From assembly GCF_000519125.1 (NCBI RefSeq), contig NZ_JAEX01000002.1, forward strand, positions 310,001 to 374,000: a stretch of DNA of 64,000 bases. Reading direction: 5' to 3'. Each line of letters opens with the position of its first letter. Within the stretch, counting starts at the first letter, position 1. The translations under genes and the position numbers were made by a program. Source of the stretch: Desulfocurvus vexinensis DSM 17965. Lineage in GTDB: Bacteria; Desulfobacterota; Desulfovibrionia; Desulfovibrionales; Desulfovibrionaceae. The notes below the pieces were generated by a model. That model did no database searches, was not told where the DNA came from, and was given only the letters and a program-made list of their open reading frames with translations. Positions 58,925-64,000 of this stretch are shown piece by piece.

Positions 58925-59488
58925 ATGCCGCCCCTGTCCGCGTCGCGAACCCTGCTCCTGGAAGCGCTGGCCCTGCTGGCGCTTGCCGCCGCCATGGCCG
59001 CGGTGGTCAACCTGTCGCGCCCCGTACCCTTGCCCTGGCTGGGCAGCGGGCTGCCCGAGGCCCCGGCCGCGTCCGCCGCCATGGGCGCGGCGCCCGAGGC
59101 CGCCACCGCTCCGGGCGCTCCGGGCGAGGCCGCCCCGGCCCCCGCCGCCCCCGCCGTGCCCGAGGTGGACACCGCCCAGGCCCTGGCCCTGCACGCCGCC
59201 GGGCAGGCCCGTTTCGTGGACGCCCGCTTCGCTGCGGACTTCGCCCTGGGCCATATCCCCGGCGCACTGAACGTGGCGCCCGGGCTGTTCGAGGACCAGA
59301 TCGCGGCCCTGCTGGAAGCGCCGGACCCTGCGCGGCCCCTGGTGCTGTATTGCAGCTCGCCCACCTGTCCCATGGCCCATGAGCTGGCCCTGTTCCTGGA
59401 CTCCATGGGCTACGAGGCCCTGAGCGTGTACCCCGGGGGCATGGCCGAGTGGACCGCTGCGGGCGGCCCGGTGGAGGTGGCCCAATGA
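58925..59488 (+). CDS. Membrane-anchored rhodanese-like protein
   Basis: About 187 residues. A transmembrane helix (about 10-28, LLLEALALLALAAAMAAVV) is followed by a ~60-residue Ala/Pro linker and a periplasmic rhodanese domain (FVDARFAADFALGHIPGALNVAPG). The Cys is in VLYCSSPTCPMAHELALF, an unusual CSSPTCP active loop. I chose the ATG at 58925 because GGAGG precedes it by six bases; 58919 is too close. It overlaps the MauE-like gene by four bases, so the two products probably work together. Confidence 0.87.
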   Translation: MPPLSASRTLLLEALALLALAAAMAAVVNLSRPVPLPWLGSGLPEAPAASAAMGAAPEAATAPGAPGEAAPAPAAPAVPEVDTAQALALHAAGQARFVDARFAADFALGHIPGALNVAPGLFEDQIAALLEAPDPARPLVLYCSSPTCPMAHELALFLDSMGYEALSVYPGGMAEWTAAGGPVEVAQ

Positions 59489-60252
59489 GCGCGTTCTTCA
59501 CGACCCTGCGCGTACTGTTCGGGCTGACCTTCCTGGCCGCCGCCGTATCCAAGGCGGCCTACCCCGTGGAGTTTGCGGCCATCGTGGCCAATTATCAGCT
59601 TTTGCCCGAAGCCCTGGTGAACCCCGTGGCCCTGCTGCTGCCCTGGGTGGAGATCGCCTGCGGCGCGGCTCTGGTGGCCGGGGTCTGGACGCGGGGCGCG
59701 GCCCTGGTGCTGTGCACGCTGCTGGTGGTTTTCCTGGCGGCGCTGGGCGTGAGCGTCATGCGCGGGCTGGACGTGCAGTGTGGCTGCTTCACCGTGGCGC
59801 CCCAGGCCGGGGCTTCCATGCGGGCGGACATGATCCGCGACGGCGTGATCCTGGCCGTGGGCCTGCTGGTGCTGGGCCGGGCGATCTGGGAGGAGCGCAG
59901 GCGCCGGGCCTCGCTGCGCTTCTGGAACGTGTTCACGCGCCCGCCCGCGTCGGCCTTCGGCGAGCCTGCGGTGCAAAACGGCGTGCTGGTGGTGGGCGAT
60001 GCGCCCCAGGCCGACCCCCGGCCCGCAGAGCCCGCCCCGGTGTTCGCCGCGCCCGAGGCCGCCCCGGCCCTGGCCCTGGAGATGCCGGACGCGCCGGAAC
60101 AGGAGGAAGGCCAGGGCCAGCCCGAGGCCCCCGCCCAGCCTGAACCCGGGGCCGACCCGCAGCCCGTGGCCGTCGCGCAGCCCGCCCCTGCCACGCAGCC
60201 TGCCGCCTCCGCAGAAAACGACGAAGACGACGAGGCCGCCCGGAAGTTCTAG
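59485..60252 (+). CDS. MauE/DoxX-like membrane protein with long acidic tail
   Basis: 255 residues. Four membrane helices occupy residues ~5-135: LRVLFGLTFLAAAVSKAA, VEFAAIVANYQLLP, ALLLPWVEIACGAALVAGVW and LVLCTLLVVFLAALGV. The MauE hallmark VQCGCFTVAP lies in a loop. The last ~110 residues are a soluble, Pro/Ala/Glu-rich tail of low complexity ending in DEDDEAARKF. MauE-like proteins pass redox equivalents in protein disulfide pathways. The adjoining rhodanese suggests a periplasmic thiol or sulfur system. Confidence 0.85.
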   Translation: MSAFFTTLRVLFGLTFLAAAVSKAAYPVEFAAIVANYQLLPEALVNPVALLLPWVEIACGAALVAGVWTRGAALVLCTLLVVFLAALGVSVMRGLDVQCGCFTVAPQAGASMRADMIRDGVILAVGLLVLGRAIWEERRRRASLRFWNVFTRPPASAFGEPAVQNGVLVVGDAPQADPRPAEPAPVFAAPEAAPALALEMPDAPEQEEGQGQPEAPAQPEPGADPQPVAVAQPAPATQPAASAENDEDDEAARKF

Positions 60253-60421
60253 GGCGTTTCGGCTTGCAGCCTGCCTTGCCGGGGCCGCCTTCGCCAGCGA
60301 GGGCGGCCCCGGAGCGTTTCAGGCCCGGGGGAAAACCCCAGAGCGCGTTTCCAACCGCCCGGGCCTGCCGCCAAGCCTGCATCGCCCGCGATTGACCAGC
60401 CGAAACGCCCCGGCAGGCTGC
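60252..60421. repeat. Nested and crossing inverted repeats after the MauE-like gene
   Basis: Perfect arms are GGGCGTTTCGGCT (60252-60264) with AGCCGAAACGCCC (60398-60410), and GCAGCCTGCC (60266-60275) with GGCAGGCTGC (60412-60421); these two pairs cross. Between them lie GGGGCCGCC/GGCGGCCCC (about 60280-60310) and CAGGCCCGGG/CCCGGGCCTG (60320-60329, 60358-60367). GCGTTTC recurs at 60254, 60314 and 60345. The first inner hairpin could terminate transcription. Read-through would give a multi-branched or pseudoknotted RNA. Confidence 0.6.
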
Positions 60422-60529
60422 CCGAAATACTGGTCTGCCGCGTTGTTCAAAAACCAGGCCCCCGCGTCTGTCTCGACATGCGAGGGCCCGGATTTTTCCG
60501 CGCTGCCGCGCCTTTTTTGAACGGCCTGG
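60421..60529. repeat. Intergenic repeat family, copy C (~109 bp)
   Basis: Shorter, diverged relative of copies A and B. It has CCCGAAATACTGGTCTGCCG at the left, CCAGGCCCCCGCGTC in the middle, GGATTTTTCCGCG, GCCTTTTTTGAACGGCCTGG at the right. GTTCAAAAA and TTTTTGAAC, and CCAGGCC and GGCCTGG, are inverted pairs. It sits at the convergent end of the MauE-like gene and the LysR gene. Confidence 0.55.
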
Positions 60530-60566
60530 GGAGGATTTTTCAGCAGTCAGCCTGTCGTGTCCGCAG

Positions 60567-61463
60567 CTAGGCCGCCCCGGCCTCGGCGGGCAGGCCCCAG
60601 ACCTCGCGCACGGCCCCGGCCAGGGCGCGCACGAGCCCTTCGCCAGCCCGGCGGGAGCTGGTGACGAAGCTCAGGGCCATGGTGCCCGGGCTGTGGGGGT
60701 GCAGGGCCACGGCGCCCCGCGCCGCTGCGGCCAGGGCCTCGGGTTCGCGCATCAGTGCCAGCCCGTGCCCGGCCTCCACCAGCGCCAGCACCACGGATTC
60801 ATCATCGGCCACGGCGGCCTTCTCGGGGCAGCGGTCCCGCTCGGGGAACAGCGCCTCGGCCACCTGGGTGAACGGGCATTCCGGCGGCGTCCAGACCCAG
60901 GGCAGGGCCGCCAGCCCGTCGCAGGCCGTGGCCGCCAGCCGCCCGGCCCAGGCCACGGGCCCCACCACGCGCATGGGCGTCCGCATGACCGTCAGCGCGT
61001 CGAACTCCCCGGAAAATGTCCCGAACACATAGCCTGCGTCCAGATCCCCGGCGGCCACGTCGGCCAGCACGCGGTGGGACATGGTGTTGCTGAAGCGCAC
61101 CTGCACCCCCGGGTGCTCGCGGCGCAGCACGGCCATGAGCCGGGCCCCGCGCAGCAGGTCCGGGCAGGTGTTCAGCCCCACATGCGCCGTGCCCGTGAGC
61201 TGGCCGCGCAGGGCGCGCGCGGTTTCCAGCAGGCCCTGGGCGCTGGCCAGGGCCTCGCGGGCCCGCCCGAGCAGCTCCTGGCCGCCCGGGGTCAGGCGCA
61301 TGCCCCGGGGCGTGCGCTCGAACAGCGCCAGCCCCAGCTCATCCTCCAGGGCCTTGATCTGCGCGCTGACGGTGGACTGGCTGGCGTGGACGCGCCCGGC
61401 GGCGCGGGTCAGGTGGCCTTCCTCGGCCACGGCCACGAAGGTGCGCAGCTGATAGAGTTCCAT
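60567..61463 (-). CDS. LysR family transcriptional regulator
   Basis: 298 residues. The winged-helix motif lies at 3-60: LYQLRTFVAVAEEGHLTRAAGRVHASQSTVSAQIKALEDELGLALFER. The effector domain follows (TAHVGLNTCPDLLRGARLMAVLRREHPG, DAGYVFGTF, DESVVLALVEAGHGLALM). A ligand is not evident. The ATG at 61463 fits the family N-terminus MELYQLRTFV. The small secreted-protein gene is divergent, with about 180 bp between, so it is a candidate target. Confidence 0.92.
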   Translation of the reverse strand: MELYQLRTFVAVAEEGHLTRAAGRVHASQSTVSAQIKALEDELGLALFERTPRGMRLTPGGQELLGRAREALASAQGLLETARALRGQLTGTAHVGLNTCPDLLRGARLMAVLRREHPGVQVRFSNTMSHRVLADVAAGDLDAGYVFGTFSGEFDALTVMRTPMRVVGPVAWAGRLAATACDGLAALPWVWTPPECPFTQVAEALFPERDRCPEKAAVADDESVVLALVEAGHGLALMREPEALAAAARGAVALHPHSPGTMALSFVTSSRRAGEGLVRALAGAVREVWGLPAEAGAA

Positions 61464-61641
61464 GTTCGGCTCGCGGGCTGGGCGTTCGGCTGGGCCGAAC
61501 GCGGGGTTCGAAGACTCTCGTTGGATCGCCGGGCGCGGCCCGGAGTAGGGTGGCTGCGTCGGCCAGCGGATGGTGCCCCATCCCGGGGTTTTCGTCCAGG
61601 CCCGGCCAGCGCCCCTCCCCTGCGGGGGGCCCGGAGGAAGC

Positions 61642-62025
61642 ATGTCCTGCCGCATTTCGCCCCTGCGCTGTCTGTGGCGCCTTGTCCCGGCCCTGGGTCT
61701 GGCGCTGGCCCTGGTCCTGCCCGCTGCCCTGGGCGCCCTGGCCCCCGCCGCCCCCGATGCCCTGGCCCCTTCCGCTTCCGCCGTTTCCGCCTCGGGCCCC
61801 GGAGATTTCGCGTCCCTGGCCCGCAGCGCCTCCTGGCGCGGGCCCGCCCCCCGCGCGGCGGACCAGGACCTGTTTGCCCTGCGCTACCGCCTGCTGCGCG
61901 CCGACCCCGGGCGGCTCTCGCCGCTGCCCACGGCCTGCGAGGCCTGCATCGCCGCCGCCGTGGACGCCGGGGCGGGCATGGCCGAGGCCGCCAGCCGCTG
62001 CCGCCTGGCCTGCGGCCTGCCCTGA
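61642..62025 (+). CDS. Small secreted cysteine-containing protein
   Basis: 127 residues. A signal peptide (about 1-33, LVPALGLALALVLPAALGAL) precedes an Ala/Pro-rich segment, DLFALRYRLLRADPGRL, and a C-terminal helical part. That part has four cysteines, CEAC and CRLAC, spaced CX2C-X17-CX3C, suggesting two disulfides or metal binding. GGAGGA precedes the ATG at 61642. I do not know the family. It lies divergent from the LysR gene and about 100 bp before the LuxR-type gene. Confidence 0.6.
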   Translation: MSCRISPLRCLWRLVPALGLALALVLPAALGALAPAAPDALAPSASAVSASGPGDFASLARSASWRGPAPRAADQDLFALRYRLLRADPGRLSPLPTACEACIAAAVDAGAGMAEAASRCRLACGLP

Positions 62026-62126
62026 CGGCGCGGGGCCGTGCCCTCCCGCCCGGGCGGGGGGTGTCCATGGCCGCACGGCTTCTCATGCCCGCCAAAATGC
62101 GCTAGCCTTGGGGACAAGGAGTCCGC

Positions 62127-63458
62127 ATGGCCGCACCCGCCCCCGGGGTGGCGCTGGTTCTGGCGCTGCCCGAGCACCTGGAGAGCTTTCTGGAAATCTG
62201 GACCCGGCGCATGGGGCTGGCCGGGTATCTGGCCTTCACCACCGCCAAGCGGGAGGACTGCACCCTGTCCTTCCAGTGGTTCCTGGAGCCGCTGCTGGAG
62301 CGCCTGCGCCAGGGCGGCAGCGCCCCGGGCTTTGAAACGCTCATCCGCAACGCCGACGGCTGGGCCGACCCCCTGGTGGAGACCGCACGGCGCCACCATT
62401 CGCGCGGCGTGACGGCGGGCATGTTCCTGGGCTGCCTGCAGACCCTGGTGCATTCCATCGAGGAGATCATCGAGGCCCAGGACGCCCCCGCCGCCGAGCG
62501 TGCCGCCGCCCTGCACCTCGTGCGGCGCTATGGCGACGCCTACGCCGCCATCGTCATGGACGGCTGGGACGCCAAGTCCGGCCACGAGACCCGCAGGCGC
62601 CTGGACGCCACCAACCGCGAACTGACCCTGGGCAAGAACAAGTTCGAAAACATGCTGGCCGCCATCTCCGACATGGTGCTGGTGGTCGGGGAGCAGGGCG
62701 TCATTGCCGAGGCCAACGAGGCCGCCGTGGTCAGCCTGGGGCGCGACCCCGTGGGCGAGGCCCTGTGGGACGCCCTGGGCCTGGAAGGCCACAGCATGGC
62801 CGACCTGCGCCGCTTCTACCCCGTGGAGTCGTCCCACGAGATTCCCATGGCGGACGGGCGGTTCCTGGAAATGAAATTCGTGCCGCTCAGCACCGTGAGC
62901 CTCGCGTCCACGGAATCCCTGGTGGTGCTCAGCGACATCACGCCCCACGTCACCCAGCGCGCCATCCTCGAACGCGTCGTCTCCCAGCGTACCGAGGATC
63001 TGTTGCGCGAGAAATCCCAGCTCGAAGAGATGAACATCACCCTGCGCCACGTCCTGGGCTCCATCGAGAAGGAGCGCGAGGAATTTGGGCGCGCCGTGGC
63101 CCATACGGTGAAGACCGTCATGCTGCCCGCCCTGGCCCGCATCCGCGCCCAGGACGACCCCGCCGTGCGCAAGGGCTACGCGGACGTGCTGGAAGACCAG
63201 ATGGTGCGCCTGGCCCCGGGCACGGACGGCGGGCAGGACGCCCGCCTGCTCAAGCTCACCCCGGCGGAGCTGCGGGTCTGCCGCTTCCTGCAGGCCGGAA
63301 GCTCCACCAAGGACATCGCCGAGGCCATGCACCTCTCCCCGGGCACCGTCCAGACCCACCGCAAGAACATCCGCAAGAAGCTCGGGCTCCAGGGCCAGGG
63401 CGTCAGCCTCTACACCTTCCTGCAGACCATCGACGCCGCCTTTTCTCCTATTGGGTAG
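62127..63458 (+). CDS. PAS-containing LuxR-type transcription regulator
   Basis: 443 residues. The N-terminal ~160 residues are helical with no clear family. A PAS-like domain (about 165-280, FENMLAAISDMVLVVGEQGVIAEANEAAV) is followed by a coiled coil (about 285-335, RTEDLLREKSQLEEMNITL). The C-terminal HTH is LTPAELRVCRFLQAGSSTKDIAEAMHLSPGTVQTHRKNIRKKLGL. No kinase or receiver is present, so PAS probably senses a ligand or redox state. AAGGAG precedes the ATG. The TorD-like gene follows in the same orientation. Confidence 0.9.
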   Translation: MAAPAPGVALVLALPEHLESFLEIWTRRMGLAGYLAFTTAKREDCTLSFQWFLEPLLERLRQGGSAPGFETLIRNADGWADPLVETARRHHSRGVTAGMFLGCLQTLVHSIEEIIEAQDAPAAERAAALHLVRRYGDAYAAIVMDGWDAKSGHETRRRLDATNRELTLGKNKFENMLAAISDMVLVVGEQGVIAEANEAAVVSLGRDPVGEALWDALGLEGHSMADLRRFYPVESSHEIPMADGRFLEMKFVPLSTVSLASTESLVVLSDITPHVTQRAILERVVSQRTEDLLREKSQLEEMNITLRHVLGSIEKEREEFGRAVAHTVKTVMLPALARIRAQDDPAVRKGYADVLEDQMVRLAPGTDGGQDARLLKLTPAELRVCRFLQAGSSTKDIAEAMHLSPGTVQTHRKNIRKKLGLQGQGVSLYTFLQTIDAAFSPIG

Positions 63459-63472
63459 ATAGGAATACCCAT
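63451..63472. promoter_or_regulatory. Inverted repeat at the end of the LuxR-type gene
   Basis: TTGGGTA (63451-63457) and TACCCAT (63466-63472) flank an 8-bp spacer. The right arm is the NarL-like heptamer pattern TACYYMT, and TTTTAT follows, so the element could be an operator for the LuxR product or a weak terminator. It overlaps the stop codon of the LuxR-type gene and lies 110 bp before the TorD-like gene. Confidence 0.4.
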
Positions 63473-63580
63473 TTTATCACCGCTCCCTCACCTTGTTGCC
63501 CTGGGTGCGCCTGGCGTATCCAATGGAACATGGATGGTCCTCCCTTTCCCGGCAGGGGGGACGCAACGCAGGGAGGCCCC

Positions 63581-64000
63581 ATGGAATCACGACAGGACAG
63601 GACGGCCCTGACCACGGCGCTGCGCGACTTCTTCTTCGCCTCGGGCGGGGAGGCGCTGCGCCAGGCCTACGCGCGCCTGGGCGCGGTGCCCGGCGCCCCG
63701 GCGCCGCGCGTGGACGACTGGGAGCGCGAGGAATTCGCCTTCAACCGCCTCTTCGTGGGCCCCGGCGCGCTCCAGGCGCCGCCCTTCGCCTCGGTGTATC
63801 TCGACGCCGAGCCCCAGGTCATGGGCCCGACAACGCTTCTTGTGCGGCGCATCTACGCGGCGGCGGGCCTGGCCTCGCCCTGGGGCGGGGCGTTGCCCGA
63901 CGACCACCTGAGCCTGGAGCTGGACGCCGCCGAGGCCATGGCCGCCAGCCTGGACGCGACCCCGGACGAGGGGCTGGCCCGGCTGCGGGCCTTCCTGGTG
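63581..64000 (+). CDS. TorD/DmsD-like molecular chaperone (3' truncated)
   Basis: The first 140 codons only; the frame stays open to the right edge. ATG at 63581 follows GGGAGG. The stretch FNRLFVGPGALQAPPFASVYLD and TTLLVRRIYAAAGL match the TorD family, which binds twin-arginine signals and aids cofactor insertion into DMSO-reductase-type molybdoenzymes. The preceding PAS-LuxR gene and an inverted repeat suggest a regulated respiratory operon that continues outside the window. Confidence 0.87.
   Translation, partial: MESRQDRTALTTALRDFFFASGGEALRQAYARLGAVPGAPAPRVDDWEREEFAFNRLFVGPGALQAPPFASVYLDAEPQVMGPTTLLVRRIYAAAGLASPWGGALPDDHLSLELDAAEAMAASLDATPDEGLARLRAFLV

Noticed and set aside
1-64000. tRNA, rRNA, CRISPR array, prophage or insertion sequence
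   Set aside because: I looked in the spacers for T-loop motifs, regularly spaced identical repeats, integrases and transposases and found none.

Overview
The window is very GC-rich, densely coded bacterial DNA. The gene set points to a sulfate-reducing member of the Desulfovibrionales: a periplasmic-type two-subunit [FeFe] hydrogenase whose small subunit carries a Tat signal, a TM1266-type hydrogenase regulator, a Desulfovibrio-like block fliR-flhB-flhA-flhF-flhG-fliA-cheY-fliL, FdhD, a TorD-type chaperone and Gram-negative envelope genes (lptD, hldD, a TonB receptor). The placement rests on gene content only.

Layout. 1-4 kb: the end of a sensor kinase, a PNPOx-like protein with a TetR regulator and a clear promoter/operator, then a FapA (DUF342) protein. 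4-9.9 kb (minus): nadE, cheV, ispH, dus and an unrecognised gene. 10-18.7 kb (minus): the flagellar export and regulation block, transcribed from fliR toward fliL and two small genes. 18.7-25.6 kb (minus): a glycan locus with a PglF-like dehydratase, an aminotransferase, a PglC-like sugar transferase, a family-4 glycosyltransferase and asparagine synthase. 25.8-27.5 kb (minus): an M23 peptidase and a TtcA-like PP-loop ATPase. 27.7-30.9 kb (plus): a DUF4340 protein, rpoZ, dnaJ, moaC. 31-34 kb (minus): fdhD, a MOSC protein, hisF, hisH. 34-42.7 kb: hldD, vapBC, an unrecognised protein, mutL, lptD and alr. 42.7-48.7 kb (plus): rpsF-rpsR-rplI-dnaB, a PaaK-like ligase, a DUF456 protein, thrC. 49-57 kb: a sulfite-oxidase-fold Tat protein facing a minus-strand set of ABC importer, TonB receptor, TM1266-type regulator and hydrogenase genes hydA-hydB. 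57-64 kb: tlyA, a rhodanese-ferritin fusion, a membrane rhodanese with a MauE-like protein, a LysR regulator, a small secreted Cys protein, a PAS-LuxR regulator and the start of a TorD-like chaperone.

Working together. The flagellar block supplies the export gate and switch (FliR/FlhB/FlhA), placement GTPases (FlhF/FlhG), sigma-28, CheY and FliL. The neighbouring glycan genes could decorate flagellin or a surface polymer. The 49-57 kb segment is the most interesting metabolic unit: a complete outer- plus inner-membrane uptake route lies next to a hydrogenase-linked regulator and upstream [FeFe] hydrogenase genes. Molybdopterin-linked genes (moaC, fdhD, MOSC, the sulfite-oxidase-fold protein, TorD) are spread through the window.

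Non-coding content. There are several strong terminators, a TetR operator, and three copies of a 109-129 bp intergenic repeat (4.1, 9.9 and 60.5 kb). One 170-bp stretch at 60.25-60.42 kb is packed with nested and crossing inverted repeats. I found no tRNA, rRNA, CRISPR array, insertion sequence or prophage.
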